Assembly (NCBI GenBank): GCA_963702685.1
Contig: CAVPDQ010000009.1
Coordinates: forward strand, 372,001 to 436,000
Length of the DNA: 64,000 bases
Direction: 5' to 3'
Origin: AP-15 sp963702685
GTDB taxonomy: Bacteria > Pseudomonadota > Alphaproteobacteria > ATCC43930 > CGMCC-115725
The notes under the pieces are model-generated. The model searched no databases. It had not been told where the DNA came from and was given only the letters and a program-made list of their open reading frames with translations. Position 1 is the stretch's first letter; each line of letters opens with the position of its first letter. Shown piece after piece: positions 29,002 to 37,691 of this stretch. The position numbers were made by a program, and so were the translations under genes.

Positions 29002-29021
29002 AGTGTGAACCGGTTCACACT
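29002..29021. promoter_or_regulatory. 20-bp perfect palindrome, candidate operator
   Basis: AGTGTGAACCGGTTCACACT is a perfect 20-base inverted repeat. It lies 88 bases before the start of the LuxR-type regulator gene and 154 bases before the divergent exported-protein gene. Size and position suit a dimeric regulator, possibly the adjacent LuxR-type protein. The regulator identity is inferred from adjacency only. Confidence 0.6.
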
Positions 29022-29108
29022 CAGCCCTCAGCGCGGGCGCATGCTTTCAGGGAAGCCCGCTTGCGGCCGGGTCCCGGGCCCGTGCATTGCGACCTGCCGG
29101 AGGCGGCG

Positions 29109-30162
29109 ATGCGCTTTCAGATCCTCTCGGAATTTGTCGGATCGATCTACGACACGGTGACGGATGCGAGCGCCTGCCCGGCGATGCTCAACGGTTTGGC
29201 CGACCTTCTCGGCGCAACGAACGGGGCGCAAGTCGGCACCTACAACGCGCGGACCCGCCTTGCCACGCTGCTGGCCCCGCGCCTGGACCTGAAGAGCTGC
29301 CCGCCTTCTCGGAATATTGGGCCAAGGTCTGGCAGCGGTGTCCCGAGCATCCGGTCGGCGCCGTCATCGTCCGATCAGAGCCCCAGGGCGCGGAAGCGGT
29401 GATGGGAACAACCCTTTCGACCGAGGGGCCGGTTTCCACCGTGGTGTCGGTGTCGCGCCCCTCTTCCGAGGGCGATTTCGACCCGGCCGAGGCCCGGCTG
29501 TTCGCCGGTTTGATCCCGCACCTGCAGCGCGCGGTGCAGCTGCGGTGGCGCCTCTCTGGGCTGGACGGGCCGCCGACGAGCTCGGCCGAGATGCTCGACC
29601 GGCTGCCCCACGCCGTGCTGCTGGTCGATGCGCGGGCGGGGGTGATCTTTGCCAACCAGACCGCCGCGCGGATGCTCGGTGCCGGCGATGGCCTCTCGCT
29701 GGGCCGCGACGGGCTCAGGGCCGAAACGCTCGCGGACACGCGCCGGTTGCGGCAAACGATTGCCGACAGCGCGGAGCCGGCAAACGGGCTCGGCGGCGCC
29801 GGCGGCCGCCTGCGGCTCTGCCGCGCGGAGCGCGGGCCGTTGACCGTGCTCGTGGTCCCGCACCGGACCCGGCTCACCTGGACCGACATCCTGCGCCCGA
29901 CCGCGATCCTGTTCATCACCGACCCGGAGCAGGCGACCGCAACCCGCGGCGAGTGGCTGCGCCAGGATTACGGGTTGACCCCGGCGGAAGCCCTGTTCGC
30001 GGTCGAGATCTCGAGGGCGACGGGCTCCTGGCCGCCGCCGGCCGCCTCGGCGTTTCATTGACGACGGTCAGGACCCACCTCGCCCACGTCTTCGACAAGA
30101 CCGGCGCACGGCGCCAGGCCGAGCTGGTCCGCCTGATCCTGCAACGCCAGCCGGCCGCGTAG
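29109..30162 (+). pseudogene. LuxR-type helix-turn-helix transcriptional regulator, two frame breaks
   Basis: The N-terminal region (FQILSEFVGSIYDTVTDASA) and a PAS-like centre (AVLLVDARAGVIFANQTAARML) are followed by a C-terminal LuxR DNA-binding domain (YGLTPAEALFAVEIS..., LAAAGRLGVSLTTVRTHLAH). The frame is broken twice by a missing base, near 29291 (ctgaagag where ctggaagag is expected) and at the GGG 30015-30017. Corrected, it gives one protein of about 350 residues with normal domain order. No autoinducer-binding domain is evident. The ATG has ggagg. It is divergent from the island of exported proteins it may control. Confidence 0.65.
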
Positions 30163-30263
30163 AGCCACCGCGGCGCTGTCGCGACGAGCGCCGGCCAAGG
30201 CCGCTTGCCCGATCGGCGGCAAATGGCAAAATGATCGGTGCTGTCGCGAATGAGATACATGCC

Positions 30264-30515
30264 ATGAGCGCAACATTTGTCAGAGTCTCGCAATCGGGGC
30301 GGCTCAGCATCCCGGCTCATCTCCGGAAGGCGGTCGGTCTCGAACAGGGCGGCGAGGTCGTTGTCGAGCTCGACGGTCGCGACATTCGCATCCGCACCGT
30401 GAACGAGGTCGTCAGCCGTGCCCAGGCCATGACGCGCCGGCTGCTCGCCGACAAGCCCGACGCGTCGCTCGATCGATTTCTTGCCGAGCGGCGGCGAGAG
30501 GCGGAGCGCGAATGA
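30264..30515 (+). CDS. vapB: AbrB/MazE-type antitoxin of a VapBC-like pair
   Basis: The 83-residue protein starts with a SpoVT/AbrB swapped-hairpin domain (VRVSQSGRLSIPAHLRKAVG, then EVVVELDGRDIRI), which binds DNA. A C-terminal Arg/Glu-rich helix follows and would bind the toxin. Its stop overlaps the toxin start in an ATGA, the usual translational coupling. The toxin gene is interrupted, so the antitoxin now appears to be an orphan. Confidence 0.8.
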   Translation: MSATFVRVSQSGRLSIPAHLRKAVGLEQGGEVVVELDGRDIRIRTVNEVVSRAQAMTRRLLADKPDASLDRFLAERRREAERE

Positions 30516-30544
30516 CGCTTGCGGTGCTCGATTCCTCGGCGCTT

Positions 30545-30752
30545 TAAGAGCGGTTTTCGACCGGGTCGACGCGCTCGGCACGCCTCACCCCCACCCCGAC
30601 CCGCCCCCATCGAGGGGGCGGGAGCACCAATAGGAGTGCTGATAAAGGCCCTCCCCGCTGATAAAGGCCCTCCCCGCTGATAACGGCCCTCCCCCTTGAT
30701 GGGGGAGGGTTTGGGTGGGGGTGAGCGCGGTGCAATTTGATCGGAAGCCGCT
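30545..30752. mobile_element. MITE-like element inserted in the vapC toxin gene
   Basis: About 208 bases with imperfect terminal inverted repeats: AGAGCGGTTTTCGA on the left and, on the complementary strand of the right end, AGAGCGGCTTCCGA. Inner G-rich and C-rich arms (cctcacccccacccc against ggggtgagc) also pair. It contains three 19-base direct repeats, starting at 30638, 30657 and 30676. It encodes no protein. A short target duplication is possible (CTT on the left, CTA on the right) but not certain. Confidence 0.7.
30638..30694. repeat. Three 19-bp tandem direct repeats inside the MITE-like element
   Basis: The unit is GCTGATAAAGGCCCTCCCC. The first two copies are identical and the third has one change (AACGG for AAAGG). 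The repeats lie off-centre in the element and may reflect local slippage. Confidence 0.85.
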
Positions 30753-31181
30753 CTAGCGTTGCTTCTCGGCGAGCCGGGCAGCGACAAGGTTCGCGCCGTT
30801 CTCGCCGGGTCCGCGCTGTCGACGGGGAGCCTGGCCGAAATCGTCGGGCATTTTGCGCGAAATGGCGCGGCGGAGCCGGATATTCGCCGAGTCCTCGAGC
30901 CCCTGCCGGTTGGCCTCGTCGGCTTCGACGACGAGCTTGCGTTTGCGGCCGGGCTGCTGTTGCCGGCCACCAGACCCGCGGGGCTGTCGATCGGCGACCG
31001 CGCCTGCCTGGCTCTGGCATTGCGGTTGGGAGTGCCGGCACTCACCGCCGACCACTCCTGGGAAAGAGTTGCTGCCATTGTCGGGGTCGAAATCGACCTG
31101 ATCCGCTGACGAGCGGCAAGGGCCGGCAGAGCTTTCGCCGTCAAGCTTTTCTGCCAGCCGCTCGCAGCCGATCGCTACCCC

Positions 31182-32352
31182 TTACGCGCGCAGCGGTTCG
31201 AGGATGCTGACAAAATTGGCGACGGCCGCACCACCCATGTTCATGACGCCGGCAAGCGAAGCACCCGGCACCTGGATGCCGCCGGCGCGGCCGGTCACCT
31301 GCATCGCCGCCAAGACGTGCATCGAAACCCCGGTGGCGCCGATCGGATGGCCTTTCGATTTGAGCCCGCCCGAGGGGTTGACCGGGAGCCGCCCGTCTTT
31401 TTCGGTCCAGCCTTCGAGGATCGCGCGCGCGCCCTCGCCTTTCGCGGTCAAGCCCATCGCCTCGTATTCGATCAGCTCGGCAATCGTGAAGCAGTCGTGC
31501 GTCTCGACCAAATCGAGGTCGTCGAGCGAGAGCTGCGCCGCGGCGAGCGCCTTTTGCCAGGCGAGCGCGGGGCCTTCGAAGGCGATCACATCGCGCCGGC
31601 TCATCGGCAGAAAGTCGTTGACCTGCTCGGCGGCGCGAAAGATCACCGCCTTTTTCATGGCGAGTGCCGTCGCGGTGTCGGCGAGCACGACGGCCGCGGC
31701 GCCATCCGAAACCAGCGAGCAATCGGTGCGCTTCAACGGCCCGGCGACGAACGGGTTCTTGTCGGAAACCGTGCGGCAGAACTCGTAGCCGAGATCCTTC
31801 TGCATCTGCGCCAGCGGGTTCGATACGCCGTTCTTGTGGTTCTTCGCGGCGATCCGGGCGAGCGCGTCCGACTGGTCGCCATAGCGCTGGAAATAGCTCT
31901 GGGCGATCTGGCCGAAGATGCCGGCAAACCCGCCTTCGATCCGGTCCTCCTCCTTGCGGTAGCTGGCGCCCAAGCAGGATGTCGCCGACCTGCGCGCCCG
32001 AAACTTCGCTCATCTTTTCGACACCGACGACCAGAGCGAGCCGCGCCTTCTTGGCGGCAATCGCGTTCAGCCCCTGATGGATCGCCGCCGAGCCGGTGGC
32101 GCAGGCATTCTCGACCCGCGTCGCCGGCTTGAAGCGAAAGCCGGGATCGGCCTGGAGCACCAGCGAGGCCGGGAATTCCTGGCGCACAAAGCCGCCGTTC
32201 ATCGTGCCGAGAAAGACCTGGTCGATATCGGCTGCGCCAACCCCGGCATCGGCGAGCGCCGCCTGCGCCGCCTCGACGATCAGCGCCTCGATGTCCTTAT
32301 CTTCGTGCTTGCCGAATTTCGAATGCGCCCAGCCGACGATGCACCCGCTCAT
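31182..32352 (-). CDS. Thiolase-family acetyl-CoA acyltransferase (frameshifted)
   Basis: This SCP2-thiolase-like protein has the nucleophilic Cys in TRVENACATGSAAIHQG, the His region ETHDCFTIAELIEYE and the C-terminal GGLKSKGHPIGATG motif. It would condense or cleave acyl-CoAs. The frame breaks at the CCC at 31969-31971 (GGG in the coding strand); one base fewer joins VGDILLGASYRKEED. The start ATG at 32352 has ggaggg. It is divergent from the cupin gene. Confidence 0.82.
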
Positions 32353-32467
32353 CCCGCCCTCCAACAATGTCCAAGTCCCGGTCGCCGCGACCATACCCCC
32401 GGCCCGCACCGTCTATCATGATATGGTCGCCCGGTGCTGGGTTGCCACGATAGAGGGGGAGGAACGC

Positions 32468-32821
32468 ATGCCCAAGGCTGTCAGCCTCACCGACAAGCTG
32501 CGCCGCTTTTCAGATCATTGGTCGCCAAAGATCGTCACGCAGTTCAACGGGCACGACGTCATGGTCGTCAAGGTGAAAGGAGAGTTCGTCTGGCACTCGC
32601 ATCCAGAAACAGACGACTTCTTCCTGGTCCTCGACGGCAGCCTCGTCATCCAGCTGCGGGATGGCGAGGTCAAGCTCGGCCCCGGCGATCTCTATGTGGT
32701 GCCAAAGGGGGTGGAACACCGGCCGGTTGCGGAGCAGGAAGCGCATCTTCTGCTGATCGAGCCGACAGGGACCCCCAATACCGGCGACCCCGCAACGGCA
32801 GCACGCAAACGGGCGATCTGA
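32468..32821 (+). CDS. Small cupin-domain protein
   Basis: The 117-residue single cupin has motif 1 in WHSHPETDDFFLVLDG and motif 2 in LGPGDLYVVPKGVEHRPV. Metal ligands H-x-H, E and H are all present. It may be an isomerase, a dioxygenase or a binding protein; nothing in the sequence decides. The ATG has aggggga-gga upstream. It is 28 bases before pyrC and may share its transcript. Confidence 0.82.
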   Translation: MPKAVSLTDKLRRFSDHWSPKIVTQFNGHDVMVVKVKGEFVWHSHPETDDFFLVLDGSLVIQLRDGEVKLGPGDLYVVPKGVEHRPVAEQEAHLLLIEPTGTPNTGDPATAARKRAI

Positions 32822-32849
32822 AGCGGATTCTGAACCGGGACAGAGACAG

Positions 32850-33899
32850 ATGGAGCGGTCGACACCGAATTTGATCACCATCCGCCGGCCGGATGATTGG
32901 CATGTCCATCTGCGCGACGGGCCGATGCTCTCGCAAGTGCTGCCCTACACCGCGCGGCAATTCGCGCGCGCAATCGTGATGCCGAACCTGGTGCCGCCGG
33001 TGACGACAATCGCCGCGGCATGCGCGTATCGCGAGCGCATTCTAGCGGCGCTGCCGGCGGGCGCCGCCTTTACCCCGCTGATGACCGCTTATTTGACCGA
33101 CACGACCGATCCGGACGAAATCGCCCGCGGCTATGCCGAGGGGGTGTTTGCCGCGGTCAAGCTCTACCCGGCGCATGCGACGACGAATTCGGCCTTTGGC
33201 GTGACCGATATCGGCCGCGTGCAGCCGGTGCTGGAGCGCATGGCTCAACTCGGCATGCCGCTTCTGGTCCACGGTGAAGTCACCGACCCCGAAATCGACA
33301 TCTTCGACCGCGAGGCGGTGTTTATCGACCGGGTGCTCGACCCGCTGCGCCGCCGGCTGCCCGAATTGCGCATCGTGCTCGAGCACATCACGACCGAGGA
33401 GGCGGTCGAATATGTCGCCGGCGGCGGGCCCAACCTGGCGGCGACGATCACCGCGCATCACCTCGTCATCAACCGCAATGCGCTGTTTTCGGGCGGCATC
33501 CGTCCGCATCTTTATTGCCTGCCGATCGCCAAGCGCGAAAAGCACCGGATGGCCTTGCGCCGTGCGGCGACCTCGGGCGACCGGCGGTTTTTTCTCGGCA
33601 CCGACAGCGCACCCCACGCGCGCCCGACGAAAGAGGCCGAATGCGGTTGCGCCGGCATCTTTACGGCACCCTGCGCGCTCGAAGCCTATGCCGAAATGTT
33701 CGAAGAGATGGCCGCGCTCGACCGCCTCGAAGCCTTCGCCGCGCTGAACGGCCCCGAATTTTACGGCCTGACGCCGAACGAGGAGCGGGTGAGGCTGCGC
33801 CGCGAGCCTTTTGCGGTGCCGCACCGGATTGGCGAGGGCGAAACTGCAATCGTCCCGTTTCGCGCCGGCGAAACCCTGCGCTGGCGCCTCGAACGGTAG
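32850..33899 (+). CDS. pyrC: Dihydroorotase
   Basis: This 349-residue class II dihydroorotase cyclises carbamoyl-aspartate to dihydroorotate in pyrimidine synthesis. Metal ligands are visible in order: DDWHVHLRDG, the Lys in AAVKLYPAHAT that is carboxylated, LLVHGEV, VLEHITTEEAVE and LGTDSAPHARP. The flexible-loop and C-terminal parts are complete and the length is typical of PyrC. It is not linked here with other pyrimidine genes. Confidence 0.95.
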   Translation: MERSTPNLITIRRPDDWHVHLRDGPMLSQVLPYTARQFARAIVMPNLVPPVTTIAAACAYRERILAALPAGAAFTPLMTAYLTDTTDPDEIARGYAEGVFAAVKLYPAHATTNSAFGVTDIGRVQPVLERMAQLGMPLLVHGEVTDPEIDIFDREAVFIDRVLDPLRRRLPELRIVLEHITTEEAVEYVAGGGPNLAATITAHHLVINRNALFSGGIRPHLYCLPIAKREKHRMALRRAATSGDRRFFLGTDSAPHARPTKEAECGCAGIFTAPCALEAYAEMFEEMAALDRLEAFAALNGPEFYGLTPNEERVRLRREPFAVPHRIGEGETAIVPFRAGETLRWRLER

Positions 33900-33975
33900 C
33901 CCCGGGCACACCGTTGTCGAGGCTGCGGCCGACCGATGCCTGCGGCTTGTCGAGCGGCGCTCTGTAACAAACGCC

Positions 33976-33991
33976 GATAACAATTGTTGTC
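33976..33991. promoter_or_regulatory. Near-perfect AT-rich inverted repeat before the hybrid kinase gene
   Basis: GATAACAATTGTTGTC is a 16-base inverted repeat with one mismatched pair, centred on AACAATTGTT. It lies 30 bases upstream of the CheB/CheR kinase start in an otherwise GC-rich region. It could be an operator or a promoter element. No known regulator is matched. Confidence 0.35.
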
Positions 33992-34021
33992 ACATCGGAA
34001 GGATCAATCGTAGAGTAAACC

Positions 34022-37000
34022 ATGGCAGCCGAACTCCCCATCGTCGGGATCGGCGCGTCGGCGGGCGGTGTCGAGGCGCTCGATCAGTTCTTCAAATCCG
34101 TGCCCGCGGGCAGCGGCCTCGCTTTTGTCGTCGTCACCCATCTGGCGCCGGATCACGAGAGCATGCTGGCCGAGATCCTGGGGCGCGCCACCCGGATGCC
34201 GGTGGTCAACGCCCGCGACGGCGTGCCGGTCGAAGCGCAGCACGTCTATGTCCTGCCGGCGAGCGCCATCCTGACCATCCGGGACGGGCGGCTCCAGCTC
34301 CGCCGCACCGGCACCGCGCAGCACGAGCGCGCGCCGATCGATGTCTTTTTCACCTCGCTCGCCCGCGACCAGGGCGAGCGCGCAATCGGCGTCGTCTTGT
34401 CCGGCGGCGGCAGCGACGGCACCCGCGGGCTCAAGGCGATCAAGGAGAATGGCGGGCTGACCGTGGCCCAGGGCGCCAACACGACGCGGCCGCGCTTTCC
34501 CGAGATGCCGTCGAGCGCGGTCGCCGGCGGGTTTGTCGATCTGTTGCTGCCGGTCGAGGAGATCCCGGCGCGGATCATCGCTTATGTGCGCAATTGGGGT
34601 GCGTTCGACCCGGAGCGGCCGGCCGACGGGCTTGCGCAAATTTATGCGGTGCTGCGGGCGCGAACCGGGCACGATTTCAGCGAATACAAGGACCGGACCT
34701 TTCAGCGCCGCGTCCAGCGCCGCATGCAGGTGGTGCAGACGGCGACGACCGCCGATTATGTCGATCGGCTGCAAAAGGTGCCGGACGAGGTCGGCTCGCT
34801 GTTTCGCGATTTGCTGATCGGGGTCACCGACTTCTTCCGCGATCCGGCGGCCTTCGATGCGCTGCGGGCTCAGGTCGTGCCAAAGCTGTTCGAAGACAAA
34901 GGGCCGAACGACGAGGTGCGCGTCTGGGTCCCCGGCTGCTCGACCGGCGAGGAAGCCTATTCGATCGCGATCCTGCTGCGCGAGCACATGGACCGGCTGA
35001 CGGCACCGCCCAAGGTCCAGGTGTTCGCGACCGACATCGACGAGGCCGCTTTGGCCGTCGCCCGCGCGGCGCGCTATCCGGCAAACCTGGTCCGGGGCCT
35101 CTCGGCGGAGCGGCTCAACCGCTTTTTCACCGCCGAAGCCGGCAGCTATCACCTGGCGAAGGAGCTGCGCGACATGTGCATCTTCTCCGCCCACAGCGTG
35201 ATCCGCGACCCGCCCTTTTCTCGCCTCAACCTGGTCTCGTGCCGCAACCTCCTGATCTACCTGAAGCCCGAGCTCCAGGCGCAGGTCATTCCGATGCTGC
35301 ATTACGCCCTGCTGCCGGGGGGATATCTGTTTCTCGGGCTTTCGGAGAACGTGGCTCGACACAACGACCTGTTCCTCTCGCTCGACCGCAAGAACCGCCT
35401 CTTTCGCCGCCGCGATCTGGTCGCCCGCCCGCACCTGCCGCTGCGGCAGTTTCTGCCGCGCGGCGCCGCATCGGGGCCGGGTCCGGCGACTCCGGTGCAG
35501 CGCGCGGATTTGCTGCGCCAGGTGGCCGGCGCCATCGTCGAGCATTTCGCGCCGGCCTTTGTCATCGTCGATGGGTCGGACGAAGCCCTCTATTACTCGG
35601 CGGGGACCGGAAAATATCTGCAGGCCGCACCCGGCCCGGCGACCCGCAATATCGTCGCCATGGCCGGCCCCGGGCTGCGCGCCGAGCTGCGGTCGGCGCT
35701 GCACGAGGCCAAGGAAACCGGGCGGCGTGTCACCCGCGACCGGGTTGCGGTGCAGATCGACAGCGACGTTCAGATGGTCAGGCTCGCGATCGAGCCGATC
35801 GCCGAAGGCGGCGAGATCGCCTATGGCGTCGTGTTTGTCGATCTCGGCCCGGCACGGCCGCGGGTCGAGCGGAGCGCCGAGCAACCCGAGGGCGAGGCTG
35901 CTGCCGTTCAGCAGATCGAGAAGGAATTGCAGGCGACCAGGGAGCGCCTGCAATCGACGATCGAAGAGCTGGAGACTGCCAACGAGGAGTTCCGCTCGGC
36001 CAACGAGGAGCTGTTGTCGGTCAACGAGGAATTGCAATCGACCAACGAGGAGCTCGAAACCTCGAAGGAAGAAATGCAATCGACCAACGAGGAATTGCAA
36101 ATCGTCAACACCGAGCTCGGCCAGAAGATCGAAGAGCTGGACCGGGTCAACAGCGACCTGAGCAACTTCTTCGAAAGCACCCGCATCGCGACGATCTTTC
36201 TCGACCGGAACCTCGTGATCCGCAGCTTCACGCCGGCAGTCATCGAGATCTTCAACCTGATTCCCGGCGACCGCGGCCGGCCGTTGAGCGACATCGTCAA
36301 CCGCTTTGCCTATCCGGAGCTGGAGGACGACATGCGCTCGGTATTGGGCGGCGGCGAGGCGATTGGACGCTCGGTGAGCTTTGCCGGCGGGAAGAGCCAT
36401 TATCTCGCTCGCGTCCTCCCTTATCGCCATCGCAACAACGTGATCGACGGCGTCATCCTGACGTTCGTCGACGTCACCGCCGTCGTCGCCGCCGAGGAGC
36501 AGCAAAAGGTGCTCGCCGCCGAATTGAGCCACCGGGTCAAGAACACGCTCGCCGTCGTCGCCTCGATCGCCGAGCGCACCTTGCCCGACGGCGACGCCAA
36601 AACCGTTTTGATCGCCCGTTTCCATGCCCTCGGCCACACCCATGATGCGTTGTCCGAGGGTGGCTGGTCGGCGGCGCCGTTGCGCGACCTGGTCATGGCC
36701 GAGCTCGCCCCGCATGCCGGCGGCGACGGCGGCAACGTGACCGTCGAGGGGCCGCCGGTGATGCTGAAGCCGCAGGCCGCCTTGCTGCTGTCGCTGGTGA
36801 TGCACGAGCTGGCGACCAACGCGGCGAAATACGGCGCTTTGTCGGTCGCCGGCGGCCGTGTCGACATTTCTTGGACGATCGCGGGCAATGGTTCGCCGCG
36901 GCTCGAGCTCATCTGGGCGGAGCGGGGCGGCCCGCGCATCGACGCGTTGCCGAAACGGCGCGGCTTCGGTTCGGAACTGATCGAGCGGGGCATTCGTTTT

Positions 37001-37135
37001 GAATTGCAGGGTGAGGCAAAGCTGGAAGCGGTGGACGGCAGCCTCCAATGTCGGATAGTTATTCCCGCGGACCCGGAGCATCTGACCTTCAGAGCGCCGC
37101 CGGCCCGGCCGGGAATTGAGGTAGCGGCTTCATGA
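34022..37135 (+). CDS. CheB-CheR-PAS-HWE histidine kinase hybrid
   Basis: The 1037-residue signalling protein has the following order. CheB methylesterase occupies about 1-190 (GIGASAGGVEALDQF, VVLSGGGSDGTRGLKAI). CheR methyltransferase follows at about 205-470 (ITDFFRDPAAF-like region, WVPGCSTGEEAYSIAI, LVSCRNLLIYL). A PAS-like region and a long coiled coil with repeated NEELQSTNEELE heptads span about 620-720. A second PAS lies at about 725-840. The end is an HWE-type kinase with ELSHRVKNTLAVVASIAE and the N-box MHELATNAAKYGAL. Such proteins link chemoreceptor-like modification with phosphorelay output. Its stop overlaps the receiver gene start in ATGA. Confidence 0.92.
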   Translation: MAAELPIVGIGASAGGVEALDQFFKSVPAGSGLAFVVVTHLAPDHESMLAEILGRATRMPVVNARDGVPVEAQHVYVLPASAILTIRDGRLQLRRTGTAQHERAPIDVFFTSLARDQGERAIGVVLSGGGSDGTRGLKAIKENGGLTVAQGANTTRPRFPEMPSSAVAGGFVDLLLPVEEIPARIIAYVRNWGAFDPERPADGLAQIYAVLRARTGHDFSEYKDRTFQRRVQRRMQVVQTATTADYVDRLQKVPDEVGSLFRDLLIGVTDFFRDPAAFDALRAQVVPKLFEDKGPNDEVRVWVPGCSTGEEAYSIAILLREHMDRLTAPPKVQVFATDIDEAALAVARAARYPANLVRGLSAERLNRFFTAEAGSYHLAKELRDMCIFSAHSVIRDPPFSRLNLVSCRNLLIYLKPELQAQVIPMLHYALLPGGYLFLGLSENVARHNDLFLSLDRKNRLFRRRDLVARPHLPLRQFLPRGAASGPGPATPVQRADLLRQVAGAIVEHFAPAFVIVDGSDEALYYSAGTGKYLQAAPGPATRNIVAMAGPGLRAELRSALHEAKETGRRVTRDRVAVQIDSDVQMVRLAIEPIAEGGEIAYGVVFVDLGPARPRVERSAEQPEGEAAAVQQIEKELQATRERLQSTIEELETANEEFRSANEELLSVNEELQSTNEELETSKEEMQSTNEELQIVNTELGQKIEELDRVNSDLSNFFESTRIATIFLDRNLVIRSFTPAVIEIFNLIPGDRGRPLSDIVNRFAYPELEDDMRSVLGGGEAIGRSVSFAGGKSHYLARVLPYRHRNNVIDGVILTFVDVTAVVAAEEQQKVLAAELSHRVKNTLAVVASIAERTLPDGDAKTVLIARFHALGHTHDALSEGGWSAAPLRDLVMAELAPHAGGDGGNVTVEGPPVMLKPQAALLLSLVMHELATNAAKYGALSVAGGRVDISWTIAGNGSPRLELIWAERGGPRIDALPKRRGFGSELIERGIRFELQGEAKLEAVDGSLQCRIVIPADPEHLTFRAPPARPGIEVAAS

Positions 37136-37509
37136 GTGTGCTCACGGGTCTCACAATAATGGTCGTGGAAGACGAGTTCCTCGTCGCGAACTTGATCGAG
37201 CATATGCTGGAGGATGCGGGCTGCGCCGTCTCGGGACCGTTTCCGCGCCTTGCCGAGGCGGTCGATGGTGCGGAGCATGAACCGTGCGACGCCGCAGTTC
37301 TCGACGTCAATCTGGCCGGCGAACGGATTTATCCTGTTGCGGACATCCTGTCGCAACGAAACATCCCGTTCCTGTTCGTGACAGGCTATGACGGCGTTTC
37401 GATGCCGAGCGAGTACGCCGGGCGGCCGCACCTCCGCAAACCCTTCAAATCCGCGCAATTGCTGCACGCCCTAAAGGATCTGGTGCGACCGGCCGGCCCC
37501 GCCGCCTGA
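37132..37509 (+). CDS. Single-domain response regulator
   Basis: The 125-residue receiver domain has the acidic pair in MVVEDEF, the phospho-acceptor Asp in AAVLDVNLAGE, the Thr in FLFVTGYDG and the Lys in HLRKPFKSAQL. There is no output domain. It overlaps the kinase gene by four bases and is surely its partner, acting by protein contact or as a phosphate sink. Confidence 0.92.
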   Translation: MSVLTGLTIMVVEDEFLVANLIEHMLEDAGCAVSGPFPRLAEAVDGAEHEPCDAAVLDVNLAGERIYPVADILSQRNIPFLFVTGYDGVSMPSEYAGRPHLRKPFKSAQLLHALKDLVRPAGPAA

Positions 37510-37691
37510 AGGTAGCTATCCCGTCCGCAATCGGGCAGGCCGCCAGACCGAGGGGCTGAGCCGCGAGTAGCAGGAAACGATCGAGCGCCGGCGCTGGCGC
37601 GCCCAGCACGACCCCCCGGACATGCCCTGACGCCTCGCCATCCCGGCGGGGGCGGGGTACATCTCGCTTCGCCCCTTTTCAGCGAGCGACG

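Larger units (their letters stand above)
30512..31109 (+). pseudogene. vapC: VapC-type PIN-domain toxin, interrupted by a MITE-like element
   Basis: The first eleven codons (MTLAVLDSSAL) are the start of a PIN ribonuclease with its first acidic residue, then comes a TAA. The frame resumes at 30753 as LALLLGEPGSDKVRAVLAGS and runs to a normal C-terminus (LSIGDRACLALALRLG, LTADHSWE). Removing 30545-30752 restores DSSALLALLLGEPG exactly. The toxin is therefore disrupted by insertion while both flanks look intact. This implies a fairly recent event. Confidence 0.8.

Noticed and set aside
30638..30694. Short direct repeats considered as a CRISPR array
   Set aside because: The units abut with no unique spacers and lie in a MITE-like element; no cas genes are present.
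34004..37081. Open frame of 1025 codons on the minus strand opposite the hybrid kinase gene
   Set aside because: No recognisable motif. It mirrors the plus-strand codon pattern of a well-supported CheB/CheR/kinase.
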